A stretch of 64,000 nucleotides of DNA, from positions 620,001 through 684,000 of the forward strand of contig NZ_JADMJO010000003.1 in the NCBI RefSeq assembly GCF_018780385.1, written 5' to 3'. Made by a program: the position numbers and the translations under genes. This stretch comes from Hydrogenophaga sp. (GTDB lineage: Bacteria; Pseudomonadota; Gammaproteobacteria; Burkholderiales; Burkholderiaceae_C). The notes beneath the pieces were generated by a model. That model ran no database searches, had not been told where the DNA came from, and worked only from the letters and a program-made list of their open reading frames with translations. Below are positions 44,689-54,091 of this stretch, piece after piece (position 1 is the stretch's first letter; each line of letters starts with the position of its first letter).

Positions 44689-47022
44689 TCAGGGAACGAC
44701 GGGGGCCACCAGATCACGACCAGGCGCCATCTGCGCAGCGGTCAGACCTTTGAGCAGGACGAAGGGACGCGCCACGGCGGGGCCGGTGGAGCCGTCGGTG
44801 TCAATGGACAACTGCACGCCACCGATCACGTCGAAGAACGTCACATGTCCGCTGGCCACACCGTTGCCCGCCACGCCCAGGCTGCCCAGCAGCGGGGTGA
44901 GGTCGAGCTTGTCGGCATAGGGCGTGAAGTCGGTGATGGTGTCGCCGGCATCGCGGGTGCTGGTGAAGCGGAAGACGTCACCACCAGCCCCACCCGTGAG
45001 CATGTCGGCACCGGCGCCGCCGATGATGATGTCGTCCCCTGCGGTGCCCACCAAGGTGTCGCGGCTGGTGGTACCGGCGCGCGTGACACCGGGCGTGGCC
45101 TTGGCGACGGCAGCATCGATCAAGCGGCCATGTGAGTCGAACGCGTTTTCTTCGCCGTACATGTTCACGGTGATTTCGTCGCCATCGGCCAGGCTCACGC
45201 GCTGCAGGCCACCTGTTGCTTTTGGCGCCTTGATGAAGTTCGCCAGTGCTTCCTGGTAGGTGATGGTGTTGACCGTGTTGTTGAACACCACGTTGTTGGC
45301 CGCGAAGGGGTAACCGTCGCCACCGTTGGCGGTGAAGTCGATGGTCGCGAAGGAGAAGACACGCGGCGACACGACCACACCGTTGTCGACCAGCAAGGTG
45401 CCGTCGTCGAGCCTGATCTTGCGGATGCGCTCGCCCGTGCCCAGCGTGGATCGGGCCGTGCGGGTGGTGTCGTACGTCACCTGCATGCCGGAAATCTGCG
45501 CGAAGCGGCCCTGTGCCGAGCCACCGGGCGTGGACGCGGCCACGGAGTGCTCCATCAGATCCTTGAGCTGAGCCGCATTCATGGCCGGTGCGGTTTTCAC
45601 CAGGTTGGTGAAGGGCAGCACGTTGAAGGTGTCACCGGTGGTGACGTTGCCCGGGCCGGCAATGCTGGTGCGGATCCCGCCGCCGTTCTGAATGCCCACT
45701 TCGGCGCCACCGGCAAAGCGCATCGCGTCGGCCACGAGGTTGCCCAGGCCGGTGTCGGCGTTGCGCACGCCCTCGGTGTATTCGCAGGGCAGCGGCGTGC
45801 AGGCCACATGGGTGGGACCGTTGAGCTTGGTGGCGGTCGTGCCGATGATCTCGGCGTTGAGAGCCGCAATGAAGTTGGAGACCGGTGTGATCACCGAAGC
45901 CTGCAGGGCGGGGTCGCCGCTGACGCGGTCGGCATCGGCGGCAGCACCCGAAACTCGGATCATGCGGGTGGCGAGCACGGCGGTCACCGCGCCGGTGGTG
46001 TCATGGATGTCGAGTTGGACTTCACCCACGTAACGGTTGCCAAAGTGACCGGTGACCATGGGCACGGGTTTGCCGGTGGCGTCGTTGCGGTAGGTGGGAT
46101 GGGTGCTGTAGGACGGTGCCACGCCGCCGTTGATCAGCAGGTCGTCCGAGTCGACCATCAGTTCGTGGCCACCGCCCGAGATGACCATGTCCACACCGCT
46201 CAGGGCCGGGATCATCACATTGAGTTCGTTGGCGGCATTCTGCAGGTGGCTCATCACGATGATGGCGGTCACTCCCTGGTTGTTCCTGAGGTCATCGATC
46301 TCGGCCTGCACCAACGGCAACAGGGCCTGGATGTTCTGCAACTCGCTGTTGCTGGCGCTCCAGTTTTTCATGATGCCGGCCGGTGGCGATGAAATGCTGG
46401 GCAGCAGGGGCGTGGTCACGCCGATCACGCCCACCTTCTTGCCCGCCGCGGTGGTGAGGATCTTGGAGGGGCGCACCTTTTGCTGGGCGGCCAGATTGGC
46501 CAGCGCGGGGGTGACGCTGAAGTCGAGGTTCACCGACAGGTAGGTGGTGCCCGAGACCTCCGCGAAGCGCGCTGCCACCGGGCCGGTGTTGTCGAGGTCG
46601 AATTCGTGGTTGCCGAAGGTGGTTGCGTCGATGCCGATGGCGCGGTTGGCGATGGCGTCGTAGAAGTCCTGGCCACCGTCGGCCGCCGCCGTGGCGAGGT
46701 TGGTGAAGCTGGCGGTCAGGCGCGGGCCGGGCAGGAACGAGTCGCCGGCGTTGAGCGTGATCACGGTGCTGCCAGCGGTGGCGGCAGCGGCCTTGCGGGC
46801 TGCAACCACACTGGCCAGGCGGTCGATGCCGCCATAGAACGAGATCGCCTGCGCGGCGTCATTGCGCAGGTTGCCCTGCGCCGACAACAACCACGACTCC
46901 TGGTCACCAATGTGCAGCACGGTCAGGGTTTCGGCCCAGGCGGCGTTGAAGCCGGTGGCCAGGGCGAGCGAGACCGCGAGGGTGCAGGCGCTGCGGCGCA
47001 GAGGGCTGCGGGTTGTTTTCAT
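44689..47022 (-). CDS. Secreted bifunctional 5'-nucleotidase/metallophosphatase with RTX-type C-terminus
   Basis: 777 residues. Sec signal peptide (to about residue 30), then a metallophosphatase domain (LHIGDQESW, LNAGDSF, GIDATTFGNHEFDLDNTG, IVMSHLQN, ISGGGHE) and the 5'-nucleotidase C-terminal domain (LGNLVADAMRF, IQNGGGIRTS, FTANGGDGYPF). Residues ~652-777 are a calcium-binding RTX-like type I secretion cassette (GGAGADMLTGGAGGDVF, DAGDTITDF). It should release phosphate from extracellular nucleotides. Having both a Sec signal and an RTX tail is odd. It is 53 bp downstream of the nuclease gene. Confidence 0.9.
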   Translation of the reverse strand: MKTTRSPLRRSACTLAVSLALATGFNAAWAETLTVLHIGDQESWLLSAQGNLRNDAAQAISFYGGIDRLASVVAARKAAAATAGSTVITLNAGDSFLPGPRLTASFTNLATAAADGGQDFYDAIANRAIGIDATTFGNHEFDLDNTGPVAARFAEVSGTTYLSVNLDFSVTPALANLAAQQKVRPSKILTTAAGKKVGVIGVTTPLLPSISSPPAGIMKNWSASNSELQNIQALLPLVQAEIDDLRNNQGVTAIIVMSHLQNAANELNVMIPALSGVDMVISGGGHELMVDSDDLLINGGVAPSYSTHPTYRNDATGKPVPMVTGHFGNRYVGEVQLDIHDTTGAVTAVLATRMIRVSGAAADADRVSGDPALQASVITPVSNFIAALNAEIIGTTATKLNGPTHVACTPLPCEYTEGVRNADTGLGNLVADAMRFAGGAEVGIQNGGGIRTSIAGPGNVTTGDTFNVLPFTNLVKTAPAMNAAQLKDLMEHSVAASTPGGSAQGRFAQISGMQVTYDTTRTARSTLGTGERIRKIRLDDGTLLVDNGVVVSPRVFSFATIDFTANGGDGYPFAANNVVFNNTVNTITYQEALANFIKAPKATGGLQRVSLADGDEITVNMYGEENAFDSHGRLIDAAVAKATPGVTRAGTTSRDTLVGTAGDDIIIGGAGADMLTGGAGGDVFRFTSTRDAGDTITDFTPYADKLDLTPLLGSLGVAGNGVASGHVTFFDVIGGVQLSIDTDGSTGPAVARPFVLLKGLTAAQMAPGRDLVAPVVP
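44692..45069 (-). repeat. RTX/T1SS-like C-terminal cassette, copy 1
   Basis: The last 126 codons of the nucleotidase gene are paralogous to the end of the nuclease gene. Shared blocks: RDTLVGTAGDD, GGAGAD, TSTRDA, ITDF and DTDG.GPAV.RP.V. The two enzymes thus carry the same export/anchor module. Confidence 0.85.
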
Positions 47023-47075
47023 GAGTGGGAGGCTCCGGGTTGGTGTTCAGGTGAGTTGGAACGGGTGCGGTCGGG

Positions 47076-50000
47076 TCACAGGCCGAGGTCGCGTGTCGGC
47101 ACGATCTGGGCGGCCGACACGTTGCTGAGCGTGACCAATGGCCGGCTCACGGCCGGGCCGGCGTTGCCATCGGTGTCGATCTGCACAACCAGCCCTGCGG
47201 CGCTGTCGACCAGCCGCACGATGCCGTCGGCGATGGCGTTGCTGCCGGTGTAGCCAATGCCCTGCAGCAGCGCGCTGATGTCGATGCGATCGGTGGCCGG
47301 CGCGAAGTCGGTGATGCGGTCGGCGGCATCGCGGGTGCTGGTGTAGATGAAGGTGTCGGCTCCGGCGTTGCCGGTGATCACGTCGGCGCCAGCGCCACCG
47401 GTGATGTGGTCATCGCCGGCTGTGCCCACCAGCGTGTCGCGACCCGTTGTTCCCTGCAAGGACTTGACCAGCGACAAGCCCAGCAGCACGGCGTCGTGAT
47501 CGGAAGAGCGGTAGACCGTGGGCGTGTAGTAGTCGGGGCCGCAAGTGGCGCAGGCGGGCTGCTTGAACTCGAGGTTGTAGTCAATGATCGACGGCTCGTC
47601 GGCATTGATGTGCCAGTGCACCGCGCCCGTGACCAGGGGGCTCAGGCTGGTGGTGGTCAGACCGTGGTCGAGGTAACCCGCTTCGCCGTCGAACACATAC
47701 GAGTAACTGTCGGCACCGCGCCGGGCAATTTCGTCCACCAGGCCCTGGGCCGCCAGTTCGAGGATCGGGTCTTCCTTGCCGTAGGCGTTGAGGTCACCCA
47801 CCACCACCACATCGGGGTCGGTTGCCTTCAAGGTCTCGATGAAGTTGCCCAGGGCACGGGCCTGATCCACGCGGGTGGCGTTGAAACACCCCTGGCCATC
47901 GCCCGCGTCGAGATCGGCAGCGTCCGAACCGGCTGCGCAATTCTTGGACTTGAAGTGGTTGACCACGACGGAGAACCGTTCGCCGTTGGCAGCGGCAAAG
48001 GTCTGCGCCAGCGGCGGACGGTTGTGCACCGGGTCGGTGTCGCTGCGGGCCTGGCCCACCAGACTCAGACGGCCGGGCTTGTAGATCATGGCCACGCGGA
48101 TCGCGTCAGTGCCGGCACCGCCCACAGGCAGGGCGACGGTGGCATAGGCGCCCGCGCCGGCCACGGCGTTCAAGCCGTTGACCAGGTCCTGCGCGGCCGT
48201 GTTGCCGTTGTTCTCGATTTCCATCAGACCCACCACGTCGGCATTGAGGCCGAGGATGGCGGGAATGATCTTGTTGCGCTGGCGCTGGAACTCGGCCGTG
48301 CTGTCGGCACCGCGGCAGTCGGACCGGGTGCCGGTGGGGTAGCAGCTGGCACCGGACTGGTCGATGGTCGTGAAGTAGTTCAACACGTTGAAGCTGCCCA
48401 CACGCACATTGCCGCCCACCGCGGGCGGTGCTGCCAGGCGCGGATTGGCGCGGGTGAACACGATCGGCTCGGTCGGGTGGATCTTGTAGTCGCTCAGGCC
48501 GTCGACGTTGTTGGTCGCCAAGCCGTAGTCGATGACGCCGGTGATGCCGCCTGGCAAGGTGTCGCCGGCGCGCAGTGTGTTGTCGGCGCCCATGTAGGGC
48601 GTGGGGTTGGGGTTCTGCAGGCTGGTGCCGTCGTCCAGGATGATGCGGCGGCGAGCGTTCTCGTCGGCCAGGGCGATCGCTTCGACCGAGCCAGCCGGGT
48701 GCACGTTCGTGGGCTTGATGAGGCGACCGTCAGCGCCCAGCGTCACCTGCCCGTATCGACCCTGGAAGAAGTTCTGCGCCGCTGTCAGGGGCGTCTGTAT
48801 GTAGAGCAGCATGCCCTCGTAGCGTTCGAGTTCACCTTCGACCACCTCGGGCAGCGTGATGACGGTGGGGGAGATGGCGTTGCCGCTGGAGACCACGCTG
48901 ATCACGGGCGAGGTGAGTTGCGTCACGGGCTTGTAGGCGGTGTTGACGCCGGTGGGTGCAAATTCACCCACCGTGCCGCTCACGCGCACATCCTGGCCCA
49001 CCGCCACCGTGGGCGCGACGTTCGTGAACACGAAGATGCCATCGGAAGTGGTGGCATCGCCGTCGCCCTGCGGGTCCTGCATGTAGAAACCGTTGTTGAG
49101 CAGCTTGATGACCACGCCTTGCGTCGCCACGGTCTGCCCCACACGCGGACTGAGGTCGCCGTTGCCCTGAATCTGGGGGATGCTCACGACCCCATTGACC
49201 GTGACGGTGAAGTCACAGGCGACCGACTGCAGCTCGTTGTTGGTGAAAGTGATCTGCACCGGATAGGTGCCCACGGGCACGCTGCCGTTGACCTGCACGG
49301 ACGTTGTCGCCTGACCGCCATCGCTGGTGGCCGAGTTCAGCGCGCCCATGGCGATGCCGGCCACTGCGGTGCTGGTCAGGCTCGCGCCATTGACCACGCT
49401 GTCGGCGTCGGTGGCGCTCAGATTGACCACACCACCCACACCTGCGTCGAACACCGCAGGGGCCGGGCAAGTGGCGGTGATCGGCAGGTTGACACCGCCC
49501 CCCAGCGGCGAGCCCGTGATGGTGATGTCGTCGATGCCGATCCATTCGTCAGCGCCAGCCGCATCGGTCGTGATGATGCGAACCTGGACTTCGGCCTGGT
49601 TGTCGGCAGCGGCCGGCAGGACCACGGACACAGGGAAGATCGCACCCGTCAGGCTGGGGCCCTGGCTGGCATCGGCCACGAAGCCGGCCGGCAGGTTGAT
49701 GAAGTTGCCGCTGTTGCCAACCCGGTATTGCAGTGCCACGGGCTGGATCGCGTTGTCGGCGGCGCCGTCCACATCGCGCAGCACGTAGCTCACCTGCACG
49801 GCCTGCTGTCCGCTCGTGTTGAGGTGGATGACGATGTGAGGGGCCTTGGCCGTGCCCGAGCCTGCGAGCGCCAGCGTCGGCTTGGCGATGGCGAACTCCG
49901 TCACACCGCCGGTGGTGAAGGTGTTGGGATTGCTCTGATTGGCGTTGACGTCGACCAGGAGAGTGCCGGCCCCGACAACCGTCTGGGGATCGGCGCCCGT

Positions 50001-50237
50001 GCCGCTCGCCATGCCGTCTCCGCGGTATCCAACGATGCCTGCAACGCCCGCCCAGTCGTCACTCGCCGAAATGAGACCGGCGTTGCTCCAGTCCTGGGAA
50101 AACGGAAGGGTTTGCGGAACCGAGTCCGCCCAGGCAGGCAATGCCGACAACACGCCCAAGGCCACCAGGCAGGCAGAAAGACGCTGGGGAGCCAGCGACA
50201 GGCGGGGGGTGGTCGTGCGCGAAGTGGTCATGAGCAT
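47076..50237 (-). CDS. ExeM/NucH-type extracellular endonuclease with RTX-type C-terminus
   Basis: About 1053 residues from the ATG at 50237 (the ATG at 50231 is also possible). Signal peptide ends at PAWAD. The first ~300 residues form beta-sandwich domains, a DUF-type OB-fold nuclease-associated region follows (IPQIQGNGDLSPRVGQTVATQGVV), then an endonuclease/exonuclease/phosphatase domain with VRVGSFNVLNYF, LMEIENNG, VNHFKSKNC, VVVVGDLNAYG and YRSSDHDAVLLGL. C-terminal RTX-like cassette from RDTLVGTAGDD. The family degrades extracellular DNA, giving biofilm dispersal and nutrient release. Likely co-transcribed with the 5'-nucleotidase: nucleic acid to nucleotide to phosphate. Confidence 0.9.
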   Translation of the reverse strand: MLMTTSRTTTPRLSLAPQRLSACLVALGVLSALPAWADSVPQTLPFSQDWSNAGLISASDDWAGVAGIVGYRGDGMASGTGADPQTVVGAGTLLVDVNANQSNPNTFTTGGVTEFAIAKPTLALAGSGTAKAPHIVIHLNTSGQQAVQVSYVLRDVDGAADNAIQPVALQYRVGNSGNFINLPAGFVADASQGPSLTGAIFPVSVVLPAAADNQAEVQVRIITTDAAGADEWIGIDDITITGSPLGGGVNLPITATCPAPAVFDAGVGGVVNLSATDADSVVNGASLTSTAVAGIAMGALNSATSDGGQATTSVQVNGSVPVGTYPVQITFTNNELQSVACDFTVTVNGVVSIPQIQGNGDLSPRVGQTVATQGVVIKLLNNGFYMQDPQGDGDATTSDGIFVFTNVAPTVAVGQDVRVSGTVGEFAPTGVNTAYKPVTQLTSPVISVVSSGNAISPTVITLPEVVEGELERYEGMLLYIQTPLTAAQNFFQGRYGQVTLGADGRLIKPTNVHPAGSVEAIALADENARRRIILDDGTSLQNPNPTPYMGADNTLRAGDTLPGGITGVIDYGLATNNVDGLSDYKIHPTEPIVFTRANPRLAAPPAVGGNVRVGSFNVLNYFTTIDQSGASCYPTGTRSDCRGADSTAEFQRQRNKIIPAILGLNADVVGLMEIENNGNTAAQDLVNGLNAVAGAGAYATVALPVGGAGTDAIRVAMIYKPGRLSLVGQARSDTDPVHNRPPLAQTFAAANGERFSVVVNHFKSKNCAAGSDAADLDAGDGQGCFNATRVDQARALGNFIETLKATDPDVVVVGDLNAYGKEDPILELAAQGLVDEIARRGADSYSYVFDGEAGYLDHGLTTTSLSPLVTGAVHWHINADEPSIIDYNLEFKQPACATCGPDYYTPTVYRSSDHDAVLLGLSLVKSLQGTTGRDTLVGTAGDDHITGGAGADVITGNAGADTFIYTSTRDAADRITDFAPATDRIDISALLQGIGYTGSNAIADGIVRLVDSAAGLVVQIDTDGNAGPAVSRPLVTLSNVSAAQIVPTRDLGL
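47079..47447 (-). repeat. RTX/T1SS-like C-terminal cassette, copy 2
   Basis: Last 123 codons of the nuclease gene; matches copy 1 at 44692-45069 over its full length with GGAGADVITGNAGADTF as the nonapeptide core. No type I secretion genes are visible in the window. Confidence 0.85.
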
Positions 50238-50530
50238 TGTTTCGTTGGGAGAATTCGGAGGCGAGCAATGCAACGCCGATGTGCGTTGGATCATGCAGAG
50301 CGTCGATCACGGGATTGCGATCCCCCACGCCGGGTTTACTGGTCCGAACGGATCACGGGTTCCCACCCGGTTGAACTTTCCCGCTGGCTTGACGATGAGC
50401 CGCGCGCGTGCTTGTGTTCAGTGCGGCCATGGATGCGCGCAGGCGTGTAGACCCACCTCGCGTCAAAGCGCGGGGCGGGTCAAACAACACGATGTGGGAG
50501 TGGGTGACCCGGTGGCGGGGCACCTGCCGG
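50238..50530. other. Intergenic region upstream of the nuclease gene
   Basis: 293 bp without a gene. A short 5-bp stem (CGGGT/ACCCG, about 50356-50374) is the only structure I see. It may be a leader if transcription starts at the Pho-box-like site near 50862, or may hold a separate nuclease promoter. Confidence 0.4.
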
Positions 50531-50764
50531 TTACGGCTGAGCTCGATCAGAGAACATGATTTCGCGCCGACCGCTCAGGGTGACGCGTCCCAGCAAACCC
50601 CCATCCAGCGTGGGCGACTCCAGGAGCCAGATGCCAGGCTCAACCCCCAGCAGGGCGTCGATCGGCCGCTGTCCCGGGCAAACGCTGAGCGTGCCCATGA
50701 AGTAGTCCCCGGCGGGCGGATGCAGCATCTCCAGATGCGCCAGACGATTGTTGAAGATGTTCAT
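50531..50764 (-). CDS. Small hypothetical protein (77 aa)
   Basis: 77 residues, not recognised. The ATG has AGGT ten bases upstream. No signal peptide; sequence moderately acidic with Gly/Leu-rich C-terminal half. It is the first open frame after the candidate Pho box at 50862-50879 and is followed by the nuclease gene on the same strand. It could be a small regulator or a leader peptide, or an untranslated open frame. Confidence 0.45.
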   Translation of the reverse strand: MNIFNNRLAHLEMLHPPAGDYFMGTLSVCPGQRPIDALLGVEPGIWLLESPTLDGGLLGRVTLSGRREIMFSDRAQP

Positions 50765-50845
50765 TCAGATACCTGTGGCATGACTGTGGGTGTCGGCCGA
50801 ACACTGTGATCGACGGCTCCCGGACCACAGACAGCCGCAGGTCAA

Positions 50846-50879
50846 AGTCTGAACAGATTTGATTGCAGTGGCTTGACAG
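50846..50879 (-). promoter_or_regulatory. Candidate Pho box and promoter upstream of the small gene / nuclease operon
   Basis: Minus strand: half-sites CTGTCAA (6 of 7 to CTGTCAT) and CTGCAAT (5 of 7) separated by GCCA (50879-50862), a third CTGTT-containing segment next to it, and CAGACT exactly ten nt after the box (50851-50846), almost the TAGACT found at the pstS-like gene. CTGCAATCAAA is identical to 11 nt of the site before the phoB-like gene. Confidence 0.5.
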
Positions 50880-51014
50880 TCATCGGTTCAAGCATGGGCC
50901 GAACGGCTGCTGCGCCATGGCCATCCCATGAGATATCGCTCTGTTCAAAGGCTGGACGCACCTGCGCACACCCCCAAATGGCTCTCCAGCCGCGTGGCCA
51001 TCGCGCCTCAGACA

Positions 51015-52016
<1,002 letters not shown>

Positions 52017-52820
52017 TCAATGACCTTTGAAAAGCGGTTTGCGTTTGTCGAGGAAGGCGCCCACGCCTTCGGTGAAGTCGGCGGTCTGCGCGCAGGCAAG
52101 AAAGGCCTGGGCCTCGGCGTCGAGGTGGGTGGAAAGATCGTTCTGTGCAGCAGCGCGCAACAGGCGCTTGAGTTGCCCCAGGGCCTGCGTCGGTCCCGCG
52201 GCCAGGCGCTGTGCCAACCGCTCGCCCTCGGCATGCAGCACATCGACCGGCACCACGCGGTTCACCAGGCCCAGGCGCAGGGCCTCGGCTGCGTCGACCA
52301 CATCGGCCAGCAGGGCCAGCTCCATCGCCTTGCGCAGGCCCAGGACCTGCACCAGGCCCCAGGAGGTCGAACAGTCGCTGCTGGCACCGATGAGGGGGTA
52401 GGCGATGCCCAAGCGCGTGCCCTCGGCGGCCACCACCAGGTCGCAGCCCAGCACCAGACCCAGGCCGCCGCCGAACACCGCGCCTTGCACGCTGGCCACC
52501 ACGGGCGCGCGCAGGTTGGCCAGCAGCAGCAAGCCGCCGTGCATGCCGGCAATCAGTTCGCGTGCCACCGGCACCGGGTCGGCGCGCATGGCCGCGAGGT
52601 CGCCACCAGCCATGAAGGCGGCGCCCTCGGCCGAGATGTGCACCGCGCGCACCAGAGGGTCGGCCGCGATGGCCGCACAGGCGGCGTGGAAGCCCTGTGC
52701 CATGGGTACGTCGATGGCGTTGAGCGCTTTCGGCCGGTTGAAGCGCAGTTGTGCCACCGTGCCCTCGCGCCAGCACAGCACGCTGGCAGCCGTGTCATTC
52801 TCCCGGTCGGGGTAGGCCAT
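52017..52820 (-). CDS. Enoyl-CoA hydratase/isomerase (crotonase) family protein
   Basis: 267 residues. Crotonase fold: LRFNRPKALNAIDVPMAQGF, AFMAGGDLAAM for the CoA oxyanion hole, and SVQGAVFGGGLGLVLGCDLVVAA. The position of the first hydratase Glu (GGG.EL in typical hydratases) is Gly here, and the second is SSDCSTSW, so it is probably not a standard hydratase. Isomerase or other crotonase chemistry is possible. Confidence 0.85.
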   Translation of the reverse strand: MAYPDRENDTAASVLCWREGTVAQLRFNRPKALNAIDVPMAQGFHAACAAIAADPLVRAVHISAEGAAFMAGGDLAAMRADPVPVARELIAGMHGGLLLLANLRAPVVASVQGAVFGGGLGLVLGCDLVVAAEGTRLGIAYPLIGASSDCSTSWGLVQVLGLRKAMELALLADVVDAAEALRLGLVNRVVPVDVLHAEGERLAQRLAAGPTQALGQLKRLLRAAAQNDLSTHLDAEAQAFLACAQTADFTEGVGAFLDKRKPLFKGH

Positions 52821-52830
52821 GCGGTGCTCC

Positions 52831-54078
52831 TCAGGCGAGGTTGTAGTAGGCCGCGGTTGAACCGAGGTTCTCGCGCGCCCGGCTCAGCTCATGGCGTGCG
52901 ATGGCACGCAGGTGCACCTCGTCCGGGCCGTCGAAGAAGCGCATCGCGCGGCCCCAGGTCCACAGGTACGAGAGCGGCGTGTCGGGCGTGATGCCCATGG
53001 CGCCGAAGACCTGCATCGCGCGGTCGAGCACGCGGGTCTGCAACAGCGCGGCGACCAGCTTGATCGCCGACACATCGATGCGGGCGGCCTTGTTGCCCTG
53101 CGTGTCCATCAGCCAGGCGGCGCGCAGCACCAGCAGGCGGGCCTGGTCGATCTCCACACGCGAGTGGGCGATCCAGTCCTGCACGTTGGCGAAATCGCTC
53201 AGGTGCTTGCCGAAGGCCTTGCGCGTGAGGGCGCGCTCGCACATCAGCTCCATGGCCAGCTCACACTGGCCGATCGAGCGCATGCAGTGGTGCACCCGGC
53301 CCGGGCCCAGGCGGGCCTGCGCCAGCGCAAAGCCCGCACCCTCCTGGCCCAGCAGGCTGGTCACCGGCACGCGCACGTTGTCGAAGGTGACTTCGCAATG
53401 CCCCTCGGGGGTGTGGTGGTGCATGATGGCCACGTTGCGCACGATCTTGAAACCGGGTGTGTCCAGCGGCACGATGACCATGGAATGCCGGTTGTGCGGG
53501 CTCGCGTCGGGGCTCTCGTCGGAGACCCCCATCACGATGGTGAAGCGGCACAGCGGGTGCATGGCGCCAGTGCTGAACCACTTGCGGCCATTGATCACGT
53601 ACTCATCGCCTTCGCGGCGGATCGTGGTCTGGATGTTGGTCGCGTCCGACGAGGCCACGTCCGGCTCGGTCATCGAAAAACACGAACGGATCTCGCCTTC
53701 CATCAGCGGCTTGAGCCAGCGCTCGTGCTGCTCGGGCGTGGCGAAGAGATGCAGCATCTCCATGTTGCCGGTGTCGGGCGCGTTGCAGTTGAACACCTCC
53801 GAAGCCCATGGGATGCGGCCCATGATCTCGGCCAACGGTGCGTATTCCATGTTGGACAGGCGCGTGCCGGGCTCGCCCTCGCGCAGGCCGGGCAGGAACA
53901 GGTTCCACAGGCCGGCCTCCTTCGCCAGCACCTTCAGCGGCTCGATCACGGCCGAGGGGTAGGTGCCGCTGTCGGCCAGGCGCTGCCACTCGCGGTTCTG
54001 CGGCAGCACGTGCCTGTCCATGAACTGGCGCAGCGTGCGCTGCATCTGCTGGTTGTCTGCGGAATACTGGAAGTCCAA
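52831..54078 (-). CDS. Acyl-CoA dehydrogenase (ACAD10/11-like)
   Basis: 415 residues from a TTG at 54078 with AGGAG six bases upstream; no ATG is suitable and the longer frame lacks homology. FAD enzyme blocks: CFSMTEPDVASSDATNIQT, GRKWFSTGAMHP, DNVRVPVTSLLGQEGAGF, CMRSIGQCELAMELMCERA, QVFGAMGITPDTPLSYLW, FFDGPDEVHLRAIAR. The gene follows a phosphotransferase gene by 13 bp; this pair mirrors the kinase-dehydrogenase pairing of ACAD10/11 and suggests 4-hydroxyacyl-CoA substrates. Confidence 0.88.
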   Translation of the reverse strand: MDFQYSADNQQMQRTLRQFMDRHVLPQNREWQRLADSGTYPSAVIEPLKVLAKEAGLWNLFLPGLREGEPGTRLSNMEYAPLAEIMGRIPWASEVFNCNAPDTGNMEMLHLFATPEQHERWLKPLMEGEIRSCFSMTEPDVASSDATNIQTTIRREGDEYVINGRKWFSTGAMHPLCRFTIVMGVSDESPDASPHNRHSMVIVPLDTPGFKIVRNVAIMHHHTPEGHCEVTFDNVRVPVTSLLGQEGAGFALAQARLGPGRVHHCMRSIGQCELAMELMCERALTRKAFGKHLSDFANVQDWIAHSRVEIDQARLLVLRAAWLMDTQGNKAARIDVSAIKLVAALLQTRVLDRAMQVFGAMGITPDTPLSYLWTWGRAMRFFDGPDEVHLRAIARHELSRARENLGSTAAYYNLA

Positions 54079-54091
54079 GGGGTGCTCCTGA

